Part shown: positions 32,301 through 43,284 of the stretch, piece after piece
How positions within the stretch are numbered: the first letter of the stretch is position 1
Layout of the letters: every line of letters starts with the position of its first letter
From: Podospora pseudocomata
Taxonomy: Eukaryota > Ascomycota > Sordariomycetes > Sordariales > Podosporaceae
DNA length: 64,000 bases
Reading direction: 5' to 3'
Assembly: GCF_035222375.1 (NCBI RefSeq)
Contig: NC_085887.1
Coordinates: 533,501-597,500, forward strand
Notes under the pieces: model-generated
Told to the model about the DNA's origin: nothing
Seen by the model: the letters and a program-made list of their open reading frames with translations, nothing else
Databases searched by the model: none
Translations under genes and position numbers: made by a program

Positions 32301-33590
32301 GCCGGGGATGCAACCCCTACTCGACCTCCTCTCAAGCGCTCAGCCTCGAGCGCGAATAAGAAATCGGGGTTCTCTTCTCTCTTTGGTGGTGTCTTTACAC
32401 CGAGCAAGTCGGATCCCCGTTTGGATCCGCGCTCCACAGACCCTCGTCTGGATTCGCGCCCAGAGCCTCGTAGGCGCAGCACTGCTTTTACAACGACGGA
32501 TGAGGAAGCTGGAAGACGAGTTGAAGAGGATGAAGCTGAGCGGGAGGCTCGCCGCGCTGCTCGTCGTGCTGCACGCCGAGCCGAGAAGGAAGCTGCAGAG
32601 AGGGGTGCAGGTGAACAAGCAGCCGAGGAAGCCCGCCGGGCCAAGGACGAAGAACGCCGTCGGCGACGCAAGAGACAACAAGAAGAAGAAGAGGCCCGCA
32701 GACAGGAAGAAAAAGAAGCGCGGCGTGCGGAAAGACGTGCTCAACGTGCTCGGGAGGAAGCTGACAGGCGATATGCAGAGCAGCCGGATTCTGAGAAAGC
32801 GGAGCGTCGCAGGCAACGTGCAGAGAGGGAGGCTGCCGAAGCCGATGCTCAGGCCCGGCGGGCAGCGAGACACCAGGAGCGTCGCCGCGGTCACCAGCCG
32901 GAGGAGCCGGCTCGGGATATTGTTGAAGAAGAACGCCACCACCGTCGTCACCGCAGCCACCAGCCCGAAGATTTTGCACAGCGTGACCCAGAAGAAGAAG
33001 AACGACGCCGTCGCCGTGATGCAAGACGGGCTACGCAAGAAGCCCAAGTGAGGGAGGAGCGTCATCATGTAAACGGACGACATCGTTCTGAACCTCCTGT
33101 CGAGCACTCGGTATATCCTAATGAGCACCAGCACGCAAGAGAAAACACGGCTGGCTCGTGGCCTCATTCGGGCACGTCATCCTGGGTGAAGGAGCATTCT
33201 GATGCGCCACCGCCTCCAGAAAATGAGGAAGAAGATGAGGGTCCTCTCCCCGTCGAAGAGGTGATTGATGAGGAAGAGGCACGCCGTGAAGCTCGTAGGG
33301 CGAGACGTCGGTCAAGATATGCTGAGGCGGCAGCTGTTGAGAATGGCGGGATGACTGCTGAAGATCTTGACGAGGAAAGACGAAGAAGAAAGCGACGCGA
33401 GGAACGGGAGCGGGATAGGGAGAGGGAGAGGGATCGTGCTGAGCGTGATCATCGCTACCCCCCCGAACGGGACTATCACAAAGGATCGGATGGCAGTGGA
33501 GATATGCGCCGTGATCCTCGACGCAGCTCAACATTCGATGCTGCCACGCCAAGAAGCTCGTGGTGGAAGAGACTCGCTGGGAAAAACTGA
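26370..33590 (+). CDS. Giant disordered repeat protein, acidic-Trp-polyLys-(Pro-Glu)n modules
   Basis: Predicted 2,358-residue protein. Exons are 26370-26564 and 26709-33590; the start has an ideal CACCATGG context. Only the first ~170 residues look folded ([46 protein letters not shown]). Then come Gly/Asp/Lys-rich sequence and EKPV/ERPV tetrapeptide repeats (about 385-425). From about 440 to 965 there are roughly eleven modules: an acidic patch, a Trp-centred motif (DDFWSFG, DPWGLA, DDLWGL), a Lys run (KKKKKGKK) and a long (Pro-Glu)n stretch. After that are Ala/Glu helices, an Arg/Glu/Lys/Asp tract (about 1150-1281), an isolated [10 protein letters not shown] (about 1343), polyproline (about 1553 onward), a Gly/Ala hydrophobic stretch (about 1822-1840), Arg/Glu helices (2000-2306) and the end [11 protein letters not shown]. 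No enzyme domain. A septal-pore or Woronin-tether role like Leashin or SPA proteins is inference only. Confidence 0.85.
27667..27789 (+). repeat. 12-bp tandem repeat coding EKPV/ERPV
   Basis: About ten imperfect 12-bp units of the form GAGAAGCCAGTC or GAAAGACCAGTC inside the giant gene, encoding a Pro-Val-Glu-Lys/Arg tetrapeptide array. Confidence 0.8.
27831..29410 (+). repeat. Array of diverged ~150-190-bp coding modules
   Basis: About eleven repeats at protein level, each with acidic residues, a Trp-Gly/Trp-Ser-Phe core, a Lys-rich run and Pro-Glu dipeptides. Nucleotide identity between modules is limited to the GAGCCTGAACC-type stretches, so the array is old or held by amino-acid selection. 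Trp codons lie near 27831, 27942, 28070, 28239, 28404, 28559, 28717, 28892, 29052, 29259 and 29400. Confidence 0.75.
30160..30262 (+). repeat. Hexanucleotide minisatellite GATAGG/GATAAG
   Basis: About seventeen near-perfect 6-bp units coding Lys/Arg-Asp dipeptides. It follows a pure polypurine run of 50 nt at 30102-30151. Confidence 0.8.
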
Positions 33591-34196
33591 ATGTTGTATG
33601 AGAGTGATGAGAGATGACGGCTGGTTCTGTTTTTTTTTTGTTTTTTTTTGAGATGATATGAAGTGTTGAGTACGATATTTTGGATGGGTTGCATAAGGTG
33701 GTTGGTTGGTTTGTTTAGATTGAGGGAGCACTTCATCACTTGTTTTGTTTCGGTTTATGTTTACTTTACTTTGTTGGCCTCTTGGATTGTGATTGTGCAA
33801 ACTTTCCCCCTGTACTCATTCGTTTGTGTTCTTCATGGAAGTGGCGCTCGGTTTTGGACATCAGCATATGCATCCTGGTCTTGAGTTATGCTCGTTGAGA
33901 CCTGGGGATCATCCATCAGTTGTCGACCATGTACTTCTGTGTAAGGGAGATATATCCAACATTTGTCACCATGTCTGTTTTATAATGGTAGATGTATAGC
34001 ACAGTTTTCTTCATCCATTACCTCGTTTTGACACCAGAATAGGCCTCACAACCAACCGTATTCCATATCCGCCTGCTCTCACACTGCATGAGCAGGCAGC
34101 GGTTGGCTCCTGACCCAACGATACCAACATCAGTCAAACGACTGGTCCCAGCAGCAACAAAACAACAGAAGCAGTTGCGTGTAGTGTAATGTGCAA
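33591..34196. other. 3' flank of the giant gene
   Basis: Contains T-rich runs at 33631-33651 and probable 3' UTR. No coding region is seen before the tRNA at 34197. Confidence 0.5.
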
Positions 34197-34279
34197 GCCT
34201 GAGTGGAGTAGTAGTTAACTCGTCGCCCTTCCAAATCTGGAGCAAGGCGGAAACTCGGGTGCAAATCCCGGCTCTGGCA
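34197..34279 (+). tRNA. tRNA-Gly(TCC) with an 11-nt intron
   Basis: Cloverleaf by inspection. The acceptor stem pairs 34197-34203 with 34272-34278 (one U-U mismatch at the fourth pair), discriminator A at 34279. The D stem GAGT/ACTC (34206-34209, 34218-34221) encloses an 8-nt loop. The anticodon stem TCGCC/GGCGG (34223-34227, 34246-34250) holds C-T-TCC-A followed by an 11-nt insertion (34234-34244), the canonical position after base 37. The T stem TCGGG/CCCGG surrounds the 7-nt loop TGCAAAT. The anticodon 34230-34232 reads GGA codons. A T5 pol III terminator follows at 34284. The T loop departs from the usual TTCRANN, and with the U-U mismatch a pseudogene cannot be fully excluded. Confidence 0.8.
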
Positions 34280-34283
34280 GTTC

Positions 34284-34288
34284 TTTTT
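34284..34288 (+). terminator. Pol III terminator of tRNA-Gly
   Basis: Run of five T starting 5 nt after the discriminator base, a normal RNA polymerase III stop. Confidence 0.7.
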
Positions 34289-34496
34289 GCTTTCGGTTTT
34301 TCGATTCTTTGTTATTTATAGTTGTTCAATTTTTTTCTATAAATTAGCAAGGCCAGGTACGACCACCAAGGCCACGTGTGACCACCACTGTCATGTTGTT
34401 TCTGAGCCAGCTATGAAGTTTTCAACATGAACATTATGCTGCTACCTCCAAATGTCTGCAACTCCCGTGGATATACACACCTCAAGAAGTTTCCTC

Positions 34497-36189
34497 TCAG
34501 GGCCGTGATGTAACCGCTCTTTCCTTTTCCTCCTCTTTGAGCTTCCGCACTCTTCTCTCCTCTCGCCATCCAGGGCCCCATTTGGTCAAGACCCAGAGGA
34601 TAGGAGAAAATAACACGAGAACTAGTCCCCAGAAAGTAAATGTCCATCCTCTCCCCATAGCCCTCAGCATGTACTCGATCACGGCCGTTCCACCAGCGCC
34701 AAAGAGACACCTGACGAGATTCATGGCCGCTACGGCGGTGGCGGGAGCTTCAGGGTACAAGTCCACAAGAAGAGTATTGAGTATCGAGAAGGACCCTGTC
34801 ACACAGAGGCCGATTAGGAAAACTAGTGCCAGTGGTCCTGCAACATGGGTTTCGAAGTGAAGTACCCAGCCATAGCAGATTACAGCCGCTACTCCGGCGA
34901 AAAGGAATGGGGAAGCTGGTAGTATGCGAGCCTTTTCTATCGGAAAATTCGAAAGATCGTCGCCACGCTTGTAGTCAATGGTGAAGCCTATCTTGCGGGC
35001 TATTCGGCGGTAGTTGTGGTCCAGAATGTACCCCTGCATGACAGCGGCAAAGCAGCATCCGACTCCATAGGGCAGGTAGCATAGACCGAGCTGAAGGTCA
35101 CTGTAGTGATAGATAGCTTCAAGCTCGGTAGACAGTGTTGCAGCAATGAGAATGAACACCAAGTAGGTCAAGGTGCCGTAAAACAGAAGAAGGGCGAGGT
35201 CCTTTTCGAAGGCCACCTTGAGTGTATTAAACGGGTTCGGAAAGCGCAGCTTTTGCTTGGTGCGGGCGCCACCCAATGATTCTCCATTGCGCTTCCGGCG
35301 GCGAGCACGACACAGGTCGACGGCCGTCATGTTCCACCAGCTCTGGGCTGGAATTGAACCATTGCCCACCACGTTTCTGCATGTCTCAGGCACCGTCAGG
35401 GCGTACGGTATGAGCCAGACCGCGGCGTAAATCATACAGAACCAGAATATAGCTGGCCAGCCGAGGTACTCGGCAAGGAGACCTCCAAATACCGGGCTCA
35501 GGGCAGGACCAATATTGATGCCGGCGCCAACAATTCCCATGTATTTACCCCTCTCGGCACTGACTGCAACGTCCGCAATCACAGCAAAGCTAAGAGCTAC
35601 TGTCCCACTGCTGCCTGCACTCTGAACCATCCTCAAGACCAGAAGCGCGGCAAAGTTCTTCTGCAGAGCTAGGCCGAGGTTGGCAAAGATGTAGATGACG
35701 AAGCATATCAAAAAGGCCGGTCTTCTGCCAGCGGCATCTGCTAGGTCGCCAACAAGGGTGGGGGCGATGGCTTGAAAGATCATGTAGGTGGTCAGGGTAA
35801 GATTGATCATACTGACCGAGACGTCAAGATCCCGAGCTATAGGCACCAGAGCCGGAAAGTATATATTTGCTGTCATTCTTTCTCGGAGGTTAGCTAAGCA
35901 AGCACTTGTATCGGATTTCTCACCAACTCGGAGGCAGTGTGGTGGTGACTTACGGTGAGACGAAGCTGGAGAAAGCGATCATGGTCACGATCCATCGTTT
36001 CGTACTTTTGGAGAAGACACTATAAGCTGGACCGCTGGGTACTTGAGCCAATGCTTCTGGATCTGAGTCAGATGTGGTGTCGTTGATGTTGCTCGAGCTG
36101 TTGTCTGCTGGCCGGCCATTACCGGCATCTTCGGCATCGTATTTTTGACTCTCTTGTTGGAGCGGCGGATCTTGATGAGGATCCATCAT
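34497..36189 (-). CDS. MFS drug:H+ antiporter-like transporter (DHA1, QDR-like)
   Basis: Twelve-helix plasma-membrane transporter of 538 residues. Exons in transcription order are 36189-35954 and 35877-34497; the splice gives SSFVSPMTANIYFPALVPIA, the typical first helix of the DHA1 group. Preceded by a ~60-residue polar N-terminus. Visible family motifs are LVGDLADAAGRRPAF (loop 2-3, motif A, D-x-x-G-R-R) and GAGINIGPALSPVFGGLLAEYLGWPAIFWF (motif C, antiporter signature). A long central loop includes basic CRARRRKRNGES. The relatives QDR1/2/3 export drugs, polyamines or cations; the real substrate is unknown. Starts MMD, so either of the first two Met could be used. It has a different subfamily signature from the HOL1-like carrier at the left end of the window. 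Confidence 0.9.
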
Positions 36190-37039
36190 GCTCGTTAGGG
36201 TCAGGTCTCACGGGGGTAATGTGAAGATAAGATGAGATGGACAGTCAAGAAACATGGAGGATGAGAGGAATTACATCAAGTAATGAATCACGCTCCACCG
36301 CTGCCTTCACTACCTACTCAACGCGATCAGCCGGCCTTGCAGGACGGCGGCAAACCAGAAGAGGTTAAACGGTGCCTGCGCACAATCGGTCGCCTTGCAG
36401 GAGATAGTCCCTGGGCCCAAACTTTTGTCGGATAAGGGCGTGGAAGAAGGAAGGCCTTGTTATTCCCGAAGCTTGGTAATGGCAAAGATGGTAACAAAGA
36501 TGAGCCTCGAATGAGGAAAACTGTAAGTGAGGCGGACTGCGGCTTCGGGTCCACATGGCAGGGAAGATGCTAAGCTTCTAGTTCATCAAGTTGGAAGGAT
36601 GTGCCTCGAGCCGTGGGTACTCCGCCGGCCCCGGCACCGAAGACCGCCACCCAGGAAAGTCGTATACCCATCACTGTCGTCATTGAGATCTCATTGGGGA
36701 CCATATGACCACAAACAATGGAAAAGCGGTCACGTTCAAGCAAGTAAGTTAATGTGATTGTGGACTCGGGCACTACCGAAAACCGGAATGGAGGATGGGC
36801 CTGTATCTCAAGGTAGTGGTACCTCAACGGGAGCTGAAGAACGCCATGACCAGCCGAATGAGGTCCGAAAATCCGGGGTGAAGCCGAATAGTGGGTCAGC
36901 AGGCTCGGTTCTTGGCAAGGTTTCGCCCGCCGAGACAGCCAGCAAGCCACAAAGCTTGGGCCAGCCCCGTCATCTCCCAAACCGCCAAAGCCACGTCAAG
37001 CAGTTGCCGGCGATAGCAACAACCCAAACTTTCGTTCAC
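36190..37039. promoter_or_regulatory. Divergent promoter region, MFS and Ufe1
   Basis: 850 bp between divergent start codons. Open frames here are short and without domains. No specific site recognised. Confidence 0.45.
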
Positions 37040-38229
37040 ATGGCCGACCTTACCACAGCGTTCAACGCCCTTTTGAAGGGCCGAGAGGCTCCTCCAACCA
37101 AGCCTTTTAATCTGGATACGGCCGACGAGTTCCTAAAAGAAGCCCACAGGATAGTAAGTCTCCGACAACCCCTGAAGCTTGACCTTGAGCTACCCCTGTT
37201 CGTCTCTTTAACACGCAGCCTGAGCATAGAACACCCTTATTGCCCGTCTCCATTCCGAACTGCGCAACCTGAGACAGGCCTATCTTTCCACCGCCGCCCC
37301 GCGCAAGACTCACCTCCGCAATGCCTCCTCCCAGCCTATATTCCTCACCGACCGCGACAGAGAAGAGATTGACGCCAACGCCAAGATGACGATTCGAGAT
37401 CTCAATGCTCGCATCCGCGCGCTCGAGGACGCCGAGAAATTGCGCCAGAGCACGGCGGCAGCGCTTTTAAAGAAACGGTTCTCCCACGGACTCGGCGCTT
37501 TGGGTTCTTGGGCAGCTGGTGGAGCTATGTTGGGCAAGAGCAAGGAGCAGGAGATGGCAGAGGCTGCGGCGCATCAGCTGGAAGCCCACAGAGACAGTAT
37601 CATCTGGTATCTCTCGACACGCTTACGGGAAACCATTCGGACACAGCAGCGCATGATGGAGACTCGCTTGGCCAGGGAGCTTGAAAAGAACAGGAGTGTG
37701 CTAGCCAGGGCCAAAGGCTCTGTGTTGCTGGCCTCTGGAGGGGGCTACACTGCCGAACCAGTTACAGCAGGGGCAAGGCCGAATGTGCATAATGCCAGTC
37801 TAGCTGCTGAAGAGGAGCAAAGGCCAAAGCCACGCCTTGATAACGACCTTACCGAGGATCAGATTCAGATGTTCGAAAAGGGGAACCAAGATATGCTTAA
37901 GCATTATGAAAGCACACTGGATAAAGTCAGGTACGAATCTATCACAGCCGAGGCTTACAGACTCAACTGCATGCTGACAGCTGAACAGAACTGCAGAAAA
38001 GTCACTCATCGAGATTGCCGAGTTGCAGAACTTACTAGTTGGCAATCTCACTGCTCAGTCGGCTCATATCGACCAATTGGTGGCCGAGTCGTTTGACACG
38101 ACGGAAGGTATTGGGAAAGGCAACAAAGAGCTCAAGAAGAGCACCTCGAGGAGTAGCCCTGCTCGATACACTTTCTTTGCTGCCGCAGGGCTATGTACCG
38201 CGCTTGTTCTTTGGGACTTGATAATTTAG
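37040..38229 (+). CDS. UFE1: ER t-SNARE Ufe1/syntaxin-18
   Basis: Tail-anchored SNARE of 351 residues. Ufe1 on the ER membrane receives retrograde COPI vesicles from the Golgi with Use1, Sec20 and Sec22. Exons are 37040-37153, 37230-37930 and 37989-38229. The N-terminus MADLTTAFNALLKGR and the stretch PIFLTDRDREEIDANAKMTIRDLNARI match the syntaxin-18 N-terminal domain. The SNARE helix includes MLKHYESTLDKVRTAEKSL across the second splice, then IAELQNLLVGNLTAQSAHIDQLVAES. The C-terminus is one hydrophobic anchor, YTFFAAAGLCTALVLWDLII, with only two residues after the membrane span, as expected. The second acceptor was chosen because it alone keeps the heptad register of the SNARE motif. Confidence 0.92.
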
Positions 38230-38653
38230 CCAAATGTATTTCAACTTGACCCGTTGCTTGGAAGGTAAAACCGAGGACCTGACATTTCAATGACCATATC
38301 TAATGAAGCAAGAGTGGTGTGACTCCTGTCCAGCACACTTCTGTCCAGCACACTTCTATCCGCAAGTACAAATCATTCATATTCCCAATGCATGTCCGTA
38401 ATGCTCATGCACTTTTCTTCTCCACCCCAGCGTTCACATGCTTAACCATCTAAAGAATAACCCAAGGCATCCAAGAGTCTCTCGGAGGTACCATTACAGA
38501 CAACTGTCAAAACTCGGCCATTGGCCAGAAAAAGCTTTTCGAAAAGAAGAAAACGACGCGAAACAGAACTCCATGTCCCACAAACAACCCAGACTGACTG
38601 GTTCATTTCGGAGCTGTTTGGGCAAAAGCCTCAACGTACAAACCAAACTCAAC
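38230..38653. other. Convergent 3' intergenic region
   Basis: 424 bp between convergent stops of Ufe1 and aspartate aminotransferase. A 15-bp unit CTGTCCAGCACACTT is duplicated in tandem at 38326-38355. Nothing else recognised. Confidence 0.55.
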
Positions 38654-40334
38654 TCATGACAAGTCACGCACAACCCTGTCAATGGCCTTGGCCACGTACT
38701 CGACATTTCTGGTGTTCAGACCAGCCATGCTGATGCGCCCGTTCTTGGTCATGTAAATATGGAAGTCTGACCTGATCTTCTGGACCTGGGTTTCAGACAG
38801 GCCAGTGAAGCTGAACATACCGATCTGGTCGGTGATATGGTTCCACTGGCCAGGCGTGCCCAACTCTTCCAGCTTGGACCGCAGCGCCTGGCGCATGGCA
38901 ATAATGCGGCCAGACATGGTGCGGAGGTTCTCTTGCCACTCAGCAAACAGATCCTTGTCGTTCAGCACGATCGAGGCAATGCGGGCGCCGTAAATCGGCG
39001 GGTTACTGATCTCTGACCGCTGCAGAATGGCCAGCTGGGAAGCTACACGGGTGGTGACTTCGGCAGCGTCCGGTGCTGGAGGGGCCACAAAGTGGAAGCA
39101 GCCAGCACGTTCGCCATAGAGACCAAAGTTCTTGGCAAAAGACTGAGCGATGACGAGCTCGAAGCCCTGTTCGACAAAGTAACGGATAGCACCGGCATCG
39201 CGGTCCAAGTCACCCGAAGCAAAACCTTGATAGGCCGTATCAAAGAATGGGAAGTGCTTCTTGGCCTTCATGAGCTCAGCAATCTCACGCCATTGCTCGG
39301 GAGTGGGGTCAACACCGGTGGGATTGTGAGCACAGGCGTGCAGGAGGATGATGCTGCGATCCGGGGCATTGGCGAGGGAGGCCTTCATCCCCTCAAAATC
39401 CAGGCCCTTGGTCTTCTTGTCGAAGTAGGGATACTGCTCGATTGGGATGCCGACATTGGTGAAGATCTGGTGGTGGTTCGCCCAGGTAGGGTTGCTGAGG
39501 TAGAGCGTGCGGTTGGCGCCATTCACCTTGTAGAATCTGGCAAGGAAAAGGGCACCCAAGTGGACGGCACCAGTTCCTGAGATGGTCTGTACAGAAGCTA
39601 CACGCTTCTCGGCGATGGCGGGGGCTCCAGTGCCCAGTAGTAGCTCGGCCGCTTTGCTGGTAAGCGACGCAAGACCAGCAATGGGGAGGTATTCGTGGTT
39701 CGCTTCGGGGTCGTTGCGTAAAATCTCATCGGCCTGGTTGTTCCGGCTGGTTAGTGACTGGCCGTCTGTTGTCTAGACTCCTTGGGAGACAATGTGGGGG
39801 AGAGCTGTGGTTCTTGGGAATAGCGGGGCAGCAGCGCTAAAACCGGGGGCCCTGCTCTGAGCACCCTGCTGGCTGGCAGGAGAGCTCTCCCGTTGGGAAA
39901 AGCCTCCCGCCGTCTCCCCGGCTAAATGTGAAAGCAGCAACGGTGCTACAGCACAACACCACGGGTAGCAAAATAAAGAAAAGTAACACACCTTCTTGAC
40001 AACCGGGAGAACCCACGGCTTTGCATTGTCGTCGCGGTACGCACCGATTCCCTAGAGTTGGACGAGTGGTCAGCTTGCGAGCTGCAAAGACGTGGAGAGG
40101 TGTCACACAGCTCTGACGTACGAGATCGACCTTGTCGGGGCTTTGGTCCGCCTTGTATGCCCTCATGAGGCCAAAGAGAGGGTCTTCGGGGGCCTGAGGC
40201 ACAGCCTCGGCGGGAAAGTTTGTTATTGATGCGGGAGACATGTGGTTGGCGATGGTCTGAAGTCGGGAGAGGGAGGTCGAGGTGGAAGTTGATGGGGAGG
40301 AGGAGACGGTGAGACTGGGTGCTTTGGACGACAT
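38654..40334 (-). CDS. AAT2: Aspartate aminotransferase, probably cytosolic
   Basis: PLP enzyme of 450 residues interconverting aspartate and 2-oxoglutarate with oxaloacetate and glutamate, part of the malate-aspartate shuttle. Exons in transcription order are 40334-40122, 40051-39992 (20 codons) and 39733-38654. Conserved parts include VDLGIGAYRDDNAKPWVLP across splice 1, HACAHNPTGVDPT (with the Asn that contacts the PLP ring region), FFDTAYQGFASGD, and SFAKNFGLYGERAGCF carrying the Schiff-base Lys and a phosphate-binding Arg region. The 31 residues before MSPASITNF are Ser/Thr-rich with a single Arg and do not look like a strong mitochondrial presequence; an alternative start at that second Met is possible. 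No peroxisomal signal at the end (DLS). The second intron is 258 nt, long for the window. The symbol is by yeast analogy. Confidence 0.93.
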
Positions 40335-42061
40335 TTTGAACGGTTGGAGGGGTGGTGGCTTGCGGTACCGGTGACAGTGCGACCGCAGTTTTGCGTGGTA
40401 GGACTCGGCGGCACAGCCCGCAATTCAATTGCCCGACAGCGGACAGTCAGTCGGTCAGGATCTCTGATCCTTACTCGCTTCCAGGTTGCGATGCAGCCAC
40501 TTTGCTTCTTCCGTCTGATCGGAACAGGGTGACAGTGCGATTCATGCACGACCGTCGTTCGATTCGCCGTTGTAATCAGGCACTTGCGAGCCTACTTTAG
40601 TGTGGGTGCCGGTCTGTGTGATGTGTAACGTTTTGCGAAACGTTGGGGGGCAGGCTCGTATTGGCACGGCAAAGATAAGCACAATTAGAGAAAAGATGAA
40701 TGGTTCAAACAGTCTGGGGAAAAAGGACGATCTGGCTGGGGAGGTGGGCGCTGAAGCTTCTTTGTAGAAAGTTGTCCGTCAAGGTGCATGTGAAGCTGGA
40801 CAAACGACCGAGTCCCGCCGAGGCAACTGTCATGGTCATCGGCCCATGATCGTGGTAAAACCGGTGGACCGTTTCCGTCAACAGCTCGCCGTTGGTGCAC
40901 ACACATGACGGGGAATTCGTCCACCTGGTTTCCACCGGTCTACGCAGTATGTTCGACCCCTTCCTCTCCAAGACCTCTTAGCCAAGGTGCCCGTTCGAAT
41001 TACGTGATAGAGAAGCCACAAGACGCCTTGAAACTTCCATGCCAGGATCGAAGCTCCATCCAAGTTCTACCCTTGATGGCTAGCAGCGGGTTGGCTTCCT
41101 TCCAACCAAGGCCTAGTGCCATCTTTCAGGCTGCTAGCTGCTGCAAGGGGGATCATCTTTCCCGCCCCGCCCGCTTTCTCCAGCTATCGGCTCTTGCGGG
41201 AGTTGTGGAGGAACTGGAGAAGAATCAACAAGCACCGGTGCTTGTTGGAGACAAACAGGCGGTAAGAGCTCAAAAAGGGGTCATCTTGGGCCGGGATGGT
41301 GACAGCTCTCGGCCAGGCTCGCTCATGGCGGTATTTTTCAGACGTTGCAGAGCTTTCATTGACAGACTGCCTGTCCCTCCTGCAGGGGCTGGTGTTTATC
41401 CGACAAATGAAGCAAAGTCTTTTTACCTCATGTTAATCCCTCTCGGGCAGACGACATCTGTGTGAGTGGAGAAGAAAAAGCAGAAAAAATACGGTCGAGA
41501 CTTGGGATTGAGGGTTGCACGACAGTAAAAGTCTTCGCCCCGTTGCGACAGATAGGAAAACTGGCCGTTCTTCCGAGATAAGACATATGCACCTCTCATA
41601 GATAGGATCCAACGATACGGATTAAGTTGCGACTGGTTGGCGTTTTATCAGTTGTAGTCCAGGCCGGCTCAGTCTACCTGGCACCAGGTATAAGCACATA
41701 CGATGAGACGTGTAGGTGAAACGGCTTTTGGTGGCGTCACCAAGCCCAAAAAAGCAATGAGCTGGGGAAAGCTGGACTTCCATAAGGCAGCCAACCAGAA
41801 GCCAAGCGCATTCAAGCTGACCGCCTTGTGCGGCTGATAGACCTTGAGTGGGGAAGATATTTTCTGCCGGGCGGACAAGATTTCGTTCGCTCAACATCCA
41901 TCGAGTCCGTTCCTGGCGCAGCCTTCTACTCTGTTCAAACCATTCACTCGATCCCTGCCTCCCAGTCAATCCCGCCGATCCTGATTGTATCCTTCAAACA
42001 GCCCACCAGAAGCCACAACTTAATATTCGAAAGCACCCATCATCATCGTCATCTTTTCAAA
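40335..42061. other. Divergent intergenic region, aspartate aminotransferase and RRP1
   Basis: 1.73 kb with both promoters. A 186-codon plus-strand frame at 40905-41465 has no domain and is not supported. No repeat or RNA gene recognised. Confidence 0.5.
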
Positions 42062-42956
42062 ATGGCATCTCAGGAAAGGAGCATGCCATTCATCAAAAAC
42101 TTGGCTTCAAGTGGTTCGTAGCCCCTTCCTTCTGTCAAAGGTAAATAGTGCGGGCGACCTGCTAATGGCACCAACAGACCGTAAAATCCGAACATCGGCG
42201 CTTGCCTCTCTTCATACCTTCCTCTCGTCCCGCCAAATCTCTTCCTCTCTCACCACCCTCGACATCCTCAAACTCTGGAAGGGCCTCTTTTTCGCCTTGT
42301 GGATGTGTGATCGCGCGATTCCTCAACAAACCCTCTGCGCCGAGCTGGCCAACCTTATCAATGTGCTTCCTCGCCATGCTGTCGTCCCCTGGCTGCGCGG
42401 CTTCTGGGCGACCATGGCGCGCGAGTGGACAAGCATCGATGTGCTGCGCATGGAAAAGTTCTTGCTGCTGGTTAGGAGGGTCGTCGCCAGCGGGTTCGAA
42501 TGGATGAAGCAGGGAGGTGAAGGCAAAAAGAAGAAGAGCGGGAAAGAGACTGCTTGGGATATGCAAAGGGTGGACAACATTCTTGATCTGTTGAATGAAT
42601 GGCCCTTTTCCCTTGAAGACGAAGCGCGGGTGGAGCAAGGAACAGAAAAGGAAGAGTTGGTGCCCCAGACGATACCCGTAGGGTTGAGGCTGCATGTACT
42701 GGACATATGGGTGGATGAGGCTGAGAAGGTCGGGCTGTTAGAAGCGGACGATGTCGAGGCAAGCAAGATCTTACAGCGCCTTATCGATCAAGTGGACGCT
42801 TTAGAGCAAGCCACAACGAGACCAGCTGTGCGCATCCGATCTAAAGATTCTCTGGGGGATGAGCGTCTCCCAGGCAACCGCAAGCCCGCGGTTGAAGAGG
42901 ATCAAACGACGACAGATAGCGGGGATGGAGGCGACTGGGATGGTTTCGAGGACTAA
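42062..42956 (+). CDS. RRP1: Ribosomal RNA-processing protein RRP1/Nop52
   Basis: Nucleolar protein of 276 residues. Rrp1/Nop52 is needed for 27S pre-rRNA processing in 60S subunit assembly. Exons are 42062-42113 and 42178-42956. The start MASQERSMPFIKNLASSDRKIRTSALASL reads through the splice into the Nop52 domain (LKLWKGLFFALWMCDRAIPQQ, FWATMAREWTSIDVLRMEKFLLLVRRVV, PIGLRLHVLDIW-like region near residue 195). The C-terminus is acidic and disordered (DGGDWDGFED). The intron has the uncommon donor GTTCGT; no other donor avoids the in-frame stop TAG immediately downstream. This ortholog is near the short end for the family, which often carries a longer basic tail. Confidence 0.93.
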
Positions 42957-43284
42957 CTTCATGGAAATTTAATTATCTGATGGAGCATAGAACGCTTTAT
43001 GCCAATTTGTTGATTCTTCGTACTTCAAATGCCGCAACGTATGCTTGCATCTCACGCCAGACCATGTATAGAAAAGAGTACTTTATCCCCGACGTGTGGA
43101 TCTAATGCCGAAGTGAAGAAAAAAACAAGGAAAACACCTGCCTCGAATCTACTTAGAAGCTTGCTCGCTCACACCGCTGCCTCCACTTCCATGGGTATAT
43201 ATAACTCATCTCATCAGTGCCTCAAATTCATTATCCGAGCCCAACCATAAAAGAAAAAAGAAAGCTAATCACAACACTACGCTA
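42957..43284. other. Convergent 3' intergenic region
   Basis: 328 bp between convergent stops of RRP1 and sphingosine kinase. AT-rich; nothing recognised beyond probable 3' UTRs. Confidence 0.5.

Noticed and set aside
31295-32671. 458-codon minus-strand frame opposite the giant gene
   Set aside because: Shadow of Arg/Glu-rich codons on the sense strand, with Ser/Leu-rich composition and no domain.
40905-41465. 186-codon plus-strand frame between aspartate aminotransferase and RRP1
   Set aside because: No recognisable family or secondary-structure character; lies in a shared promoter region.
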